A DNA stretch of 57,223 bases from an uncultured Clostridia bacterium (GTDB taxonomy: Bacteria; Bacillota; Clostridia; TANB77; CAG-508). Positions 16,664 through 25,553 of this stretch are shown here, piece after piece. Where the stretch lies: assembly GCA_934168355.1 (NCBI GenBank), contig CAKPNI010000008.1, forward strand, positions 1 through 57,223. Reading direction: 5' to 3'. The notes beneath the pieces were generated by a model. The model saw only the letters and a list, made by a program, of their open reading frames with translations. It did not search any database and was not told where the DNA came from. The position numbers were made by a program, and so were the translations under genes. Position 1 is the stretch's first letter, and each line of letters starts with the position of its first letter.

Positions 16664-17737
16664 TTATTTTTCTAAAAAAACTTCTCCTTTATCTACTCTA
16701 AAAATTTTTGCATCAACATTATTTAACAATAATTTATCTGTACATGTTATTATAACTTGTGTATCCTTAATATTTTCCATAAAATTATTTCTTCTTTTTT
16801 CATCAAGTTCTGACATAAAATCATCTAATAATAAAATTGGATTTTCCCCAATTTCATCAGCTATAACTTGTAATTCCGAAATTTTTAAAGATAAAATTGC
16901 AGTTCTATGTTGACCTTGTGAACCATAAATATTTACTAATTTATCATCAATAAAAATTTGAAAATCATCTCTGTGAATTCCTCTTGTAGTACAGCCTCTA
17001 ATGATATCTAATTTTCTTCTTTCTTTCAAAAATTCTTTAAATTTATTTTTATTTAAACAATCACTAATATATTCAATTTTAATATTTTCCTTATTTCCTG
17101 TAATATTGTTATGAATAATATTTATTTTTTCTTTTATTTTTTCAATAAATTCATTTCGATAATTTGAAATAATATTCCCATAATTAATTAATTGTTCATC
17201 CCATAATTCTAATAAATTTTCATCTACATTTTCTAATTTTATTTTTTTTAAATAATTATTTCTTTCGTCTAATGCTTTTCTATATAAGTTATAAACATGC
17301 ATATAATTAGGCCTTAACTGGCTTATCATAATATCTAAAAATTTTCTTCTATTTTGAGGTCCACCTTTTAAAATATTTATATCATCAGGTGTAAAAATTA
17401 CAGTATTTATATTTCCCAATAAATCGCTTAATTTTTTTATTTTTATTTTATTAATATTTATATTTTTTTTATTTGAAATCCCAATTTCAATATTTCCATC
17501 CCTATCTGATTTATGAAAATCAATTTCTATCCTTGCAAAATTTTCCCCAAATTTAATTAGTTCACTATCTTTTTTGCTTCTAAAAGATTTTCCGATACTT
17601 GCTAAAAATATTGATTCTATAATATTTGTTTTTCCTTGAGCATTTTCCCCATAAAAAATATTCAAATTTTTATTTAATTTTATTTCTTGATTTGTATAAT
17701 TCCTAAAATTACTTATTTTTAAGTCTTCTATCCACAT
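16664..17737 (-). CDS. recF: DNA replication and repair protein RecF
   Basis: 357 residues. An SMC-like ATPase with Walker A GENAQGKTN near residue 32, signature YGSQGQHRTAILSLK and Walker B ILLLDDFMSELD. RecF loads RecA at gaps together with RecO and RecR. The start ATG is preceded by GAGG. No S4-domain gene (yaaA/rlbA), often found between dnaN and recF, is present. The coding sequence is among the most A/T-biased here. Confidence 0.97.
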   Translation of the reverse strand: MWIEDLKISNFRNYTNQEIKLNKNLNIFYGENAQGKTNIIESIFLASIGKSFRSKKDSELIKFGENFARIEIDFHKSDRDGNIEIGISNKKNININKIKIKKLSDLLGNINTVIFTPDDINILKGGPQNRRKFLDIMISQLRPNYMHVYNLYRKALDERNNYLKKIKLENVDENLLELWDEQLINYGNIISNYRNEFIEKIKEKINIIHNNITGNKENIKIEYISDCLNKNKFKEFLKERRKLDIIRGCTTRGIHRDDFQIFIDDKLVNIYGSQGQHRTAILSLKISELQVIADEIGENPILLLDDFMSELDEKRRNNFMENIKDTQVIITCTDKLLLNNVDAKIFRVDKGEVFLEK

Positions 17738-18104
17738 ATTTTCCTCACATTGTTAAAATTACAAAAGTATTTTTATATTTTATAGATTATATTACGATAT
17801 AATGTTATATTAAAATACAATATTAGGTCAAAAATAAATAATTTTCTTTTTATTACTTTATTTTTCTTTTTTTATCTATTATTATCAATTTATTTTAAAA
17901 TTTAGAAAATTATTTTTTTTAATATAATTTATTTGTAAAAAATATAAAAATCGCTTATTTTGGATTCTCGCGAGCCGTTTTTTGAACACTTTCAGAGAAT
18001 GTCCACAATTTATCCACAATTTGTCAATATATTGTGGATAACTCTTTTTCTAAACACAAAAAATAGCCCAAAATTCAACTTCTTTGAGCTATTTTTTCTA
18101 TATT
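17738..18104. other. AT-rich spacer between recF and dnaN with two DnaA boxes
   Basis: No gene is seen. Two perfect DnaA boxes face each other (18010-18018 and 18033-18041) within an inverted repeat that may also stop transcription. A short palindrome CTCGCGAG lies near 17966. A motif AATATAAAAATCGCTTATTT near 17940 recurs in variant form near 10730 and 25625. Confidence 0.6.
18058..18097 (-). terminator. dnaN terminator
   Basis: A 15-bp stem (18058-18072 with 18083-18097, one mismatch) with T-runs, directly after the dnaN stop. dnaN and recF are therefore probably separate transcripts. Confidence 0.7.
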
Positions 18105-19223
18105 TTATTCACCTTTTAATCTAATTGGTAAAATCATATAAACATAATCATTATTTTCAACAGATTTTATTAAACATGGAGATACATTTGTTCCAAATTC
18201 AACAAAAATTTCTTCTTCATCAATAGCTTTTAAACTATCTAAGAAATATTTAGGGTTAAATCCAACTTCCAAATTCTTTCCCTCAGTTGAAATAAATACT
18301 TCTTCTTTAGCATCTCCAGTTTGGTTTGTACATAAAATTGTTAATTTTCCAATATCAACAGAAACTTTTACTGGATATTTTTTCTCTTTTTCAATTGTTG
18401 ATGAAGAAATTAAACTAATTCTTTCAAAACTATCTTGTAAAGCATTTTTTTCAACTCTAATTCTTGTTTGCCAAGAATTTGGAATTACTGTTGAATAATT
18501 TAAAAATTCTCCATCTAAAATTCTAGTTACAATTTTACAATTTTCCATTTCGAAAACTGCTTGATTTTTTGAAACCCCTATTTTGATAGGTTCAAAAGAA
18601 TCTGTTAAAATTTTGTTTACTTCGTTTAAGGTTTTTGCAGGAATAACTGCTTTAAAATCATTTACCGGAACTGGTATATTAATTGTTCTTAATGCTAATC
18701 TAAATCCATCAATTGCAACAACATTTAATTTGTTGTTCTTAATTTCAAATAAACATCCTGTAAATATTGGTCTATTTTCTTCAGTACTTACTGCAAATAT
18801 TGTTTTTCTAATCATATTTTTTAGGGCACTTTGCTCTAAACTTATTGAATTTTCGATTTCAATTTTAGGTAATTCTGGAAATTCATCTGGATTCATTGTT
18901 GCTAATTTATAAAGTGAACCCTCACATTCTATTATTAATAAATTGTTTTCATTAACACTTATATTTATCTCTGTATCTGGTAATTTTCTAATAATTTCTG
19001 TAAACATTGTAGCATTAACAACTGTACTTCCTTGTTCTATAACATCACATGGCATAGTATATTCTATACCTAATTCTAAATCATAAGTTGTAAGTTTTAT
19101 TTCTTTATCATTTGTTTGAATAAGTATACCCTCTAATATAGGCATTGTTGTTTTAGAAGCAACTCCTTTTACTACGGAATTTAATGCTTTTATAATTTTG
19201 TCTTTATAACAAACGAATTTCAT
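18105..19223 (-). CDS. dnaN: DNA polymerase III beta subunit (sliding clamp)
   Basis: 372 residues, the normal length of the dimeric beta clamp with three repeated domains. Recognisable stretches are KTTMPILEGI, NRPIFTGCLFE, VAIDGFRLALR and the C-terminal YMILPIRL, where clamp-binding peptides dock. It tethers the replicative polymerase to DNA. The start ATG has AAAGGAT upstream; the upstream 354 bases to dnaA are the unwinding part of the origin. Transcription is with the leftward fork. Confidence 0.98.
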   Translation of the reverse strand: MKFVCYKDKIIKALNSVVKGVASKTTMPILEGILIQTNDKEIKLTTYDLELGIEYTMPCDVIEQGSTVVNATMFTEIIRKLPDTEINISVNENNLLIIECEGSLYKLATMNPDEFPELPKIEIENSISLEQSALKNMIRKTIFAVSTEENRPIFTGCLFEIKNNKLNVVAIDGFRLALRTINIPVPVNDFKAVIPAKTLNEVNKILTDSFEPIKIGVSKNQAVFEMENCKIVTRILDGEFLNYSTVIPNSWQTRIRVEKNALQDSFERISLISSSTIEKEKKYPVKVSVDIGKLTILCTNQTGDAKEEVFISTEGKNLEVGFNPKYFLDSLKAIDEEEIFVEFGTNVSPCLIKSVENNDYVYMILPIRLKGE

Positions 19224-19260
19224 TAACTGTTCATCCTTTCTTTTGGCATATTTATTTATA

Positions 19261-19467
19261 ATATTAATATAATATATATAGTAGTAGTAGTAGTAGGTGC
19301 TGTGGAAAGTGTGGAAAACTATGTGGAAACTTTATGTCCGTAGTGATTAGCCTATGGATAATTCTGTGGATAACTAGGGGTATTTATCCACAGTTTCCAC
19401 AGTCATGTGTGGAAAAGTGGTTATCCACATGTTATCAACACGTTATCCACAGATGGTATGTGGATAA
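19261..19467. other. oriC, unwinding side: AT-rich region, DnaA-trio track, DnaA-box cluster
   Basis: An A/T-only stretch (about 19250-19280) leads into six TAG triplets (19279-19296), the DnaA-trio pattern used in basal unwinding, and four bases later into two weak DnaA boxes (19301-19309, 19310-19318). Perfect boxes TTATCCACA lie at 19384-19392, 19421-19429 and 19443-19451 (+) and at 19365-19373 and 19459-19467 (-), with several one-mismatch boxes between. The layout equals the dnaA-dnaN part of the B. subtilis origin. The rest of the 19224-19577 spacer holds no gene. Confidence 0.93.
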
Positions 19468-19577
19468 CTAACCCAGCTTTTCCGTAAGTAAGAAAAGCAA
19501 TTTTGCTATCGAACGAAAATTTTTCCAAACATAGATTTTAAAAAATTGTACCAAAATATATATTTAATCGACAATTT

Positions 19578-20936
19578 TTATTCTTCAACATTTAGTATAA
19601 TGTTTTTCACACTTTCCACAATTAATTTAGTATTTGTTTTTTCTTTAATTTCTTTTGATATTTTTTTGTATGCATGCATTACTGTTGAATGGTCTCTTTT
19701 CCCAAAATCAACCCCAATCTGTGGAAAACTCATATTTGCAACTTCTCTACATAGGTACATTGCAATCTGTCTTGGAAAAGCGATATCATTAGATCTTTTA
19801 TCTCCTGCAAGTTCTTTTTTATCAATACTAAAATATTTTGCAACAGTTTCTTGTATATATTCTGATGATATTACTTTTTCCTTTTTTGAAATAAATTCAT
19901 TAATTACATTTTCTGCAAGTTCTATTGTAATTGGACTATGAGTAAGTGAAGCACGAGCTACTATTTTGTTAAATACACCCTCTAATTCACGAATATTTGA
20001 GTCTATTTTTGTTGCAATATCAGCTAAAATTTCGTCATCAATTATGATACTTTCATCTAAGGCTTTTTTTCTAAGGATCGCAACTCTTGTTTCATAATCT
20101 GGACAAGATATGTCGGCTAAAAGTCCCCATTCAAATCTTGATTTAAGACGTTCTTCCAAAAAAGGTAAGTCTCTTGGTGGCTTATCACTTGAGATGATTA
20201 TTTGTTTTCCATTTTCATACAATGTGTTAAATGTGTGGAAAAATTCTTCTTGTACTCTTTCTTTTTTAGCAATAAACTGAATATCATCTATCAAAAGTGC
20301 ATCTGCAGAACGATATTTATTTCTAAATGGGTCATTTTTTCCTTCTCTTATGGAATTTATCAAATGATTTGTGAATTTTTCTGATGTTACATAAACAATA
20401 TTCATTGAACGATTATTTTGTAAAATCCTATTCCCTACTGCTTGCATAAGATGGGTTTTTCCAAGTCCAACTCCACCATAGATAAATAGTGGATTATATG
20501 TTTTTGCAGGATTATCCCCAACTGCCAATGCTGCAGCATGAGCAAATCTGTTGTTATTACCTACTACAAATGTTTCAAATGTGTATTTGGGATTTAGAGT
20601 TTGATTAGAATAATCGATTTCTTCTTTGTCATTTGATTGTGATGAAATAATTTGGTTGCTATTTGAATCAGTTGGTGTATTTTGCTCCAGTAAATTTACT
20701 GAAAATGTAAAATTTCTATTTGTTAAATCATGAATAGCATTTAATAATAGACTTGAATATCTATGTTCCAACATATCTTTTTTGTATATTGTATCAGTCT
20801 GAAAAACAATGTTTGAATTGTCTATACTTTCTATTGTTAATGGCTGAATATATGTGTTAAAAAATAAATCTGTCATTTCAGGCCTTAGTTGATTACGAAT
20901 TTGCTCCATTAAGTCATTTTTGTCTAAATCTAACAT
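19578..20936 (-). CDS. dnaA: Chromosomal replication initiator DnaA
   Basis: 452 residues. Domain I is at the N-terminus, a variable linker (NTPTDSNSNQIISSQSNDKE) forms domain II, the AAA+ domain III has Walker A GGVGLGKTHL and Walker B ALLIDDIQF, and the DNA-binding domain IV ends with the signature FGKRDHSTVMHAYKKI. It binds DnaA boxes and opens the origin. The start ATG has AAAGGAG upstream. DnaA boxes flank the gene on both sides, so it probably represses its own transcription. Confidence 0.99.
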   Translation of the reverse strand: MLDLDKNDLMEQIRNQLRPEMTDLFFNTYIQPLTIESIDNSNIVFQTDTIYKKDMLEHRYSSLLLNAIHDLTNRNFTFSVNLLEQNTPTDSNSNQIISSQSNDKEEIDYSNQTLNPKYTFETFVVGNNNRFAHAAALAVGDNPAKTYNPLFIYGGVGLGKTHLMQAVGNRILQNNRSMNIVYVTSEKFTNHLINSIREGKNDPFRNKYRSADALLIDDIQFIAKKERVQEEFFHTFNTLYENGKQIIISSDKPPRDLPFLEERLKSRFEWGLLADISCPDYETRVAILRKKALDESIIIDDEILADIATKIDSNIRELEGVFNKIVARASLTHSPITIELAENVINEFISKKEKVISSEYIQETVAKYFSIDKKELAGDKRSNDIAFPRQIAMYLCREVANMSFPQIGVDFGKRDHSTVMHAYKKISKEIKEKTNTKLIVESVKNIILNVEE

Positions 20937-21020
20937 AAAACATCTCCTTTCTAAAAAAATTTATATTAATAAAAAATGTAACTAATTATGTAGAATTACA
21001 TCTATTTTTTGTAAGAAAAG

Positions 21021-21212
21021 TTATCCACAAAGTTATCCACAGGTGTTGATAAGTTTGTAATATTTCAGTAAAATTTGAGGTGGTTTCCGAACAGAATTTT
21101 ATACCTCAAAACCGAGTAGCCGAAAGGCATTCGACTTTTTTACAAAATTAAAATTGCTTTGTAAAAATTATTCACACAAACTGTTGACAACTTGTGGATA
21201 ACCTGTGGATAA
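21021..21212. other. oriC, upstream DnaA-box cluster
   Basis: Perfect boxes at 21021-21029 and 21033-21041 (+) and at 21193-21201 and 21204-21212 (-), plus a one-mismatch box at 21044-21052, in the 555-base gap between divergent dnaA and rpmH. The two pairs point toward each other. With the cluster at 19301-19467 this makes a bipartite origin. A GCCGAAAGGC hairpin lies near 21110. Confidence 0.88.
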
Positions 21213-21366
21213 CTTTTCTATAATTTACATTTTTTTGAAATATTATTTTGATAAAAGTGTTATACAACATTTTTTTTGAAATTGCAACATAATTTGAAAA
21301 AATAATACAAAAAAAACTCTAAAACCACTATTTCCTTAAGGGAATTAAAAAAAAATCGAAATTTCA

Positions 21367-21395
21367 TTGACTTTTTACGAACTTTAGGATATAAT
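21367..21395 (+). promoter_or_regulatory. rpmH: rpmH promoter
   Basis: TTGACT (21367-21372), a 17-bp spacer and TATAAT (21390-21395). It probably starts the rpmH-rnpA-yidD-yidC-jag transcript, with a leader of about 90 bases. Confidence 0.8.
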
Positions 21396-21491
21396 ATTTT
21401 CACTTGCGTTTTTAGTAAGAAAACAGGCGCATGTAAACAAAGAAATATATATTAAATATATAAAAACTATTAAAGTGGAGGTGTTTTAAAC

Positions 21492-21626
21492 ATGAAAAGA
21501 ACTTTTCAACCAAAAAAGAGACAAAACAAAAAAGTACACGGATTTTTCGCAAGAATGTCAACAAGAGCTGGAAGAAACGTATTAAAAGCTAGAAGAGCTA
21601 AAGGAAGAAAAAGATTATGTGCTTAA
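21492..21626 (+). CDS. rpmH: Ribosomal protein bL34
   Basis: 44 residues, beginning MKRTFQPKKRQNKKVHGFFA and ending RRAKGRKRLCA, the near-invariant bL34 sequence. GGAGGTG lies upstream. It is the first gene of the conserved rpmH-rnpA-yidD-yidC-jag string divergent from dnaA. Confidence 0.99.
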   Translation: MKRTFQPKKRQNKKVHGFFARMSTRAGRNVLKARRAKGRKRLCA

Positions 21627-21642
21627 TTTTAACACACATTAG

Positions 21643-21696
21643 GGCTAAGATAAGCTGAAAAAGTTTGAAAAAATCAAACAAAAAGCTTATTTAGCC
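21643..21696 (+). promoter_or_regulatory. Hairpin between rpmH and rnpA
   Basis: GGCTAA and TAAGCT on the left pair with AGCTTA and TTAGCC on the right, with an inner GTTTGA/TCAAAC. There is no T-run, so it is more likely an mRNA processing or translation-control structure in front of rnpA than a terminator. Confidence 0.5.
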
Positions 21697-21712
21697 AAAG
21701 GATGTGAAAATA

Positions 21713-22061
21713 ATGAAAACAACAAAAATGTTAAAGAAAAACTATGAATTCAAGCATGTATTAACAAAAGGAAAATACTATTCAGGGCAATATATAAAAG
21801 CTTTTATAATAAAAAACAATAAAAACAATAATTTTTTAGGACTAGCAATAAGTACAAAAGTACGGAAAGGCACATGAACGAAATAGAATAAAAAGATTGT
21901 TAAGAGAAAATTATAAAAACTATGAAGAAAAAATCAAAAATGGATATAGCCTAGTATTTTTAATAAAAAAGGGTGTTGATACAAAAGAAATAGAATTTCA
22001 AAAAATAGAAAAAGATATGTATAAAATATTAAAAAAAGCTGAAATCATAGTATTGGAATAA
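21713..22061 (+). CDS. rnpA: Ribonuclease P protein component, read through a +1 shift at CGG
   Basis: The frame from ATG 21713 gives 50 residues (MKTTKMLKKNYEFKHVLTKG to LAISTKV), then CGG at 21863-21865 and a stop three codons later. If the C is skipped, the next codon GGA continues as GKAHERNRIKRLLREN, the diagnostic RnpA motif, and runs to a stop at 22059-22061. The product is about 115 residues, normal for the family. RnpA is the protein cofactor of RNase P, which trims the 5' end of tRNA precursors, and is normally essential, so a real loss is unlikely. AAAGGATG precedes the start; yidD follows after three bases. A sequencing error remains possible for one gene alone, but three other genes show the same pattern. 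Confidence 0.9.
21863..21865 (+). other. rnpA: CGG +1 recoding site in rnpA
   Basis: Codon 51 in the initial frame, context GTA-CGG-AAA. Reading GTA-(C)-GGA-AAG restores the conserved VGKAHERNR. Confidence 0.75.
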
Positions 22062-22064
22062 TAA

Positions 22065-22283
22065 ATGAAAAAAATATTAATAAGAATAATCAACTGGTAT
22101 CAAAAAAATATATCATTATGGTTAGAAAGTAAAAATATAAGGTGTAAATATTATCCAACATGCTCAGAATACACAAAACAAGCAATTGAAAAATATGGAG
22201 CCTTAAAGGGAATATGTTTGGGAATATTCAGAATTTTAAGATGTAACCCATTTTCAAAAGGTGGATATGACCCACTAAAATAA
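22065..22283 (+). CDS. yidD: Membrane protein insertion efficiency factor YidD
   Basis: 72 residues with all family marks: CKYYPTCSEYTKQAI, GILRCNPFSKGGYDP-type ending (here ILRCNPFSKGGYDPLK), and conserved cysteines. YidD assists YidC-dependent membrane protein insertion. It starts three bases after the rnpA stop and precedes yidC by 28 bases, the usual order. Confidence 0.96.
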   Translation: MKKILIRIINWYQKNISLWLESKNIRCKYYPTCSEYTKQAIEKYGALKGICLGIFRILRCNPFSKGGYDPLK

Positions 22284-22311
22284 GCATATTTCACTAAAGT
22301 GGAGGGATTAT

Positions 22312-23325
22312 ATGATATCTTTTTTTGCAAACTTGTTTGGATATGTTTTAAACTTTTTGTATGAATTTGTAGGAAATTACGGATGGGCAATTATATTATT
22401 TTCAGTATTAGTAAAAATTTTAATGCTACCAATTTCGATAAATCAGCAAAAAACAATGAAAAAAAGTCAAAAAATAAATGACGAAATGAAACAAATTCAG
22501 TTCAAGTATAAAAATGACCCTGAAAAAATGAATCAGGAAGTTATGGCATTATACAAAAGGGAAAAATTAAGCCCATTTTCAGGATGTTTTAGTGCAATAG
22601 TACAGATAATATTATTATTTGCAGTATTTTACTTAGTTCGTTCGCCACTTACATACATGAAAAAAGTTGATTCAGGAGTAATTGAAAAATTAGAATCAGT
22701 TGTTCAGGAACAAGGTAGTTCAGGCAATTACAAAGAAATTGCAGTAATAAATTACATGAATAAACTAGAAAATGAAAATAATCAATCAGAAGAGCAACAA
22801 AATAGCGAAAATAATCAAACTCAGGAACAACCAAATAATGAAAATCAAGAACAAACAAGCAATGAGGAAAATAGTAAAAATACTGAAACAGAAGAAAAAG
22901 AAACATTTAATATAAATGATTATAAAGACCAAGCATACATAAATATGGAATTCTTAGGATTAGACTTAAGTAAGGTTCCAACAGAAGACTTAGGAGACCT
23001 AAAAGTTCTTATAATTCCAGCATTATATGTAATTTCATCATTTATTTCTATCAAATTATCGACAAATACAACAAAGAAGAAAAAAGACGAAAAATTAATA
23101 GGTGATGGAAAAGAAACAAAGGTAGAAGAAGAATATGATGCAATGGAACAAGCAAATAAAAGCATGTCATGGTTTATGCCATTAATGTCAATATCAATTG
23201 CATGTATAGCACCTCTAGGACTAGCATTATATTGGCTTATAAACAATATATTAATGATTTTCGAAAGAATATTCTTAAATAAATTTTTTAAAGATGAAAA
23301 AGAGGAGGCAAAAAATAATGCCTAA
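22312..23325 (+). CDS. yidC: Membrane protein insertase YidC/Oxa1
   Basis: 337 residues. The Oxa1 core is seen as GWAIILFSVLVKILMLPIS, MKQIQFKYKNDPEKMNQEVMALYK (the cytoplasmic hairpin, split here for length), and the C-terminal LYWLINNILMIFERIF. It inserts and folds membrane proteins, which should include the many secretion-machine proteins nearby. It is unusual in carrying an extracellular insertion of about 60 residues rich in Gln, Asn and Glu (about residues 145-205) between membrane helices. No lipobox cysteine is seen. GTGGAGGG precedes the ATG; the end overlaps jag by eight bases. Confidence 0.96.
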   Translation: MISFFANLFGYVLNFLYEFVGNYGWAIILFSVLVKILMLPISINQQKTMKKSQKINDEMKQIQFKYKNDPEKMNQEVMALYKREKLSPFSGCFSAIVQIILLFAVFYLVRSPLTYMKKVDSGVIEKLESVVQEQGSSGNYKEIAVINYMNKLENENNQSEEQQNSENNQTQEQPNNENQEQTSNEENSKNTETEEKETFNINDYKDQAYINMEFLGLDLSKVPTEDLGDLKVLIIPALYVISSFISIKLSTNTTKKKKDEKLIGDGKETKVEEEYDAMEQANKSMSWFMPLMSISIACIAPLGLALYWLINNILMIFERIFLNKFFKDEKEEAKNNA

Positions 23326-24034
23326 AAATAGTATTATTTCAGAGGGAAATACAACAAATGAAGCGATAGAAAAAGGTTTAAAAATACTTAATGTTTCAAA
23401 AAACATGGTAAATATAAAAGTATTAGAAAATGAACAAAAAAGAAGCTTTTTCAGCATTTTAGCACCAAGAGTTGTAAAAGTAGAACTAACATTAAAAGAA
23501 GATGTTGAAGAACATAAGGAAAAACAAGAACAAATTCATGAAAGACATATAAAAAGAGAAAAACATCCTGTATCATCTGAAAACATCGAAAAAGCCGAAC
23601 AAAATGTGAAAACATTTTTAGATGAATTCTTAAAACAATTAGGAAATGATACAAAATACGAAATAAAAAAAGATGAATATGGTTTAGAAGTAGCAATAGA
23701 TGGTCAAGATGCCACAATACTAATAGGGTATAGGGGAGAAACATTATATGCTTTTCAAACACTAATATCATCAATTGCAGGTAAGAACTTAGATGAAAAA
23801 ATAAGAGTTTTATTAGATATTGGAAACTACAAAGAAAAACGTGAAAAAACTCTAGAAAATCTAGCTTTAAAACTTGCAAAAACAGTAGAAAGAACTGGAA
23901 AACCAGTAAAATTAGAACCAATGCAAGCATATGAAAGAAAAATAATTCATTCAGCTTTGCAAGATTCAAAAACAGTAAAGACAGAAAGTATTGGCGAAGA
24001 ACCAAGAAGAAGAGTAGTAATTAGTTTAAAATAA
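23318..24034 (+). CDS. jag: RNA-binding protein Jag/KhpB
   Basis: 238 residues in three parts: a Jag N-terminal domain (TNEAIEKGLKILNV), a KH domain with the altered loop IGYRGETLYAFQTL, and a C-terminal R3H domain (RREKTLENLALKLA-like, with EPMQAYERKIIHSAL and EPRRRVVIS). KhpB with KhpA binds many RNAs and influences cell elongation and sporulation in Gram-positives. I use the ATG at 23318, with GAGGAGG upstream, over one 24 bases earlier. It overlaps yidC. Confidence 0.95.
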   Translation: MPKNSIISEGNTTNEAIEKGLKILNVSKNMVNIKVLENEQKRSFFSILAPRVVKVELTLKEDVEEHKEKQEQIHERHIKREKHPVSSENIEKAEQNVKTFLDEFLKQLGNDTKYEIKKDEYGLEVAIDGQDATILIGYRGETLYAFQTLISSIAGKNLDEKIRVLLDIGNYKEKREKTLENLALKLAKTVERTGKPVKLEPMQAYERKIIHSALQDSKTVKTESIGEEPRRRVVISLK

Positions 24035-24050
24035 TTAAATAAAAAATCAG

Positions 24051-24105
24051 AAGTCAAAGTTCCGATTTTAATCGCAAAAGATTAATGGAATTTTGACTTT
24101 TTAAT
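24051..24105 (+). terminator. Terminator after jag
   Basis: AAGTCAAAGTTCC (from 24051) pairs with GGAATTTTGACTT, followed by TTTT. It ends the rpmH-jag unit. Confidence 0.75.
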
Positions 24106-24106
24106 T

Positions 24107-24166
24107 GTTCATAAAAGAACCGGTCCCAAATGAACATGTTCACAAAAGAACCGGTCCCAAACGAAC
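24107..24166 (+). repeat. Two tandem 31-bp repeats
   Basis: GTTCA-(T/C)-AAAAGAACCGGTCCCAAA-(T/C)-GAAC occurs at 24107-24135 and 24138-24166. The unit is GC-richer than its surroundings and contains the palindrome ACCGGT. It lies directly before the mnmE ribosome binding site. Confidence 0.7.
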
Positions 24167-24184
24167 AAAAGAAAGGAGAAAATA

Positions 24185-25553
24185 ATGAGCACAATAGCAT
24201 CAATCTCTACGGCTCCGCGGAATTGGAGGAATAGGAATAATAAGAATGAGTGGAGAAAAAACATTTGAAATTTTAAATAAAATCTTTATTGCAAAACATC
24301 CAAAAGACATATCAGAAATTCAGGGATACACAATGCAATATGGAAATATTGTAGAAAATGGCAAAATAATTGACGAAGTTTTAGTATCATATTTCAAAGC
24401 ACCAAAAAGCTACACAACAGAAGATATGTGTGAAATAAATTCACATGGTGGAAACATTGTTATGAGAAAAATTTTGCAAATATGTTTAAAAAATGGGGCG
24501 GAACTTGCAGAGCCAGGGGAATTTACTAAAAGAGCATTTTTAAATGGAAGAATTGATTTATCACAGGCAGAGTCCGTAATTGACATTATAAATGCTAAAT
24601 CTGATAGAGAAGCAAAAGAGGGAATTAAGCAGCTTGAGGGGTATTTGGCGACTTCTATTAGAAAAATTAAGAATGAAATTTTGGATGTTATGACAAATAT
24701 AGAAGTTTCAATTGATTACCCAGAATATGATACACCAGAAGTTTTAGAGGATGAATTAAGGGCTAAAATGCAGGAGGTTCTAAGTAAATTAAGCAAATTG
24801 GAGAAGTCTTTTGATAATGGAAAATTAATAAAAGAGGGAATAAAAACAGCGATAATAGGTAAACCAAATGCGGGTAAGTCTTCTCTTTTAAATGCTATTT
24901 TGAAAGAAGACAGAGCAATTGTTACAGAATATGAGGGAACTACGCGTGATACAATAGAGGAATTTGTAAATATAAATGGTATTCCTTTAAAATTAATTGA
25001 TACAGCAGGAATTCGTGAAACTGAAAATGAGGTTGAGAAAATAGGTATTGAAAAATCTATAAAATATGCTAAAGAGGCGGATTTAGCGATTGTTATAATT
25101 GATGGAAGTAAAGATTTAACCAAAGAGGATATTGAGATTTTAAATATTGTAAGTCCTGAAAAAACTATAATTATATTAAATAAAATGGATTTGGAACAAA
25201 AAATTAGTGAAAATACACCTGAAATTTCTAGGTTTAATAATATAATTAAAATTTCTGCTTTGAAAAAAGAGGGAATTGAGGATTTATATGAAAAAATAAG
25301 TAGTTTATTTAATTTAAATCAAATAAATGTGGACAATGATATTGTAATTACAAATGAAAGACATAAAATTCAAATTCAAAAAGCAATAAAAAATTTGGAA
25401 AAAGCGATTGAAAGTTTGAATATAAATATGCCAATAGATATTGTAGCTATTAGTTTAAAAGATGTTTTAAGTGATTTGGGAGAAATTACAGGTGAAGAAG
25501 CAAGTGAAGAAATTATTAATGAAATTTTTGCCAGATTTTGTTTGGGAAAATAA
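24185..25553 (+). CDS. mnmE: tRNA modification GTPase MnmE, read through a +1 shift at CGG
   Basis: From ATG 24185 the frame gives MSTIASISTAP, then CGG (24218-24220) and soon a stop. Skipping the C continues GIGGIGIIRMSGEKT, which aligns without gaps to the standard MnmE N-terminus (STPxGEGxIxIIRxSG). The joined protein is about 455 residues, the family length, with G1 GKPNAGKSSLLNA, TTRD in switch I, DTAGIRE and the C-terminal CIFGK-type ending FARFCLGK with the conserved cysteine. With MnmG it makes cmnm5U at the wobble position of several tRNAs. AAAGGAG precedes the ATG. A start at 24246 would remove the folate-binding N-terminal strand. Confidence 0.92.
24218..24220 (+). other. mnmE: CGG +1 recoding site in mnmE
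   Basis: Codon 12, context CCG-CGG-AAT. Reading CCG-(C)-GGA-ATT restores the MnmE N-terminus without gaps. Confidence 0.75.

Noticed and set aside
21713..22061. rnpA (and mnmE) as pseudogenes
   Set aside because: Both are otherwise perfect and core genes, have intact neighbours and break at the same codon; recoding explains all four cases better than decay.
23451..24005. Long minus-strand frame opposite jag
   Set aside because: A Leu/Phe-rich shadow of the jag coding strand with no ribosome binding site or recognisable domain. Similar antisense frames opposite gyrA, mnmE, VirB4 and the NlpC-fusion gene were rejected for the same reason.
24107..24166. CRISPR-like array
   Set aside because: Only two units with a 2-base gap, no spacers and no cas genes.
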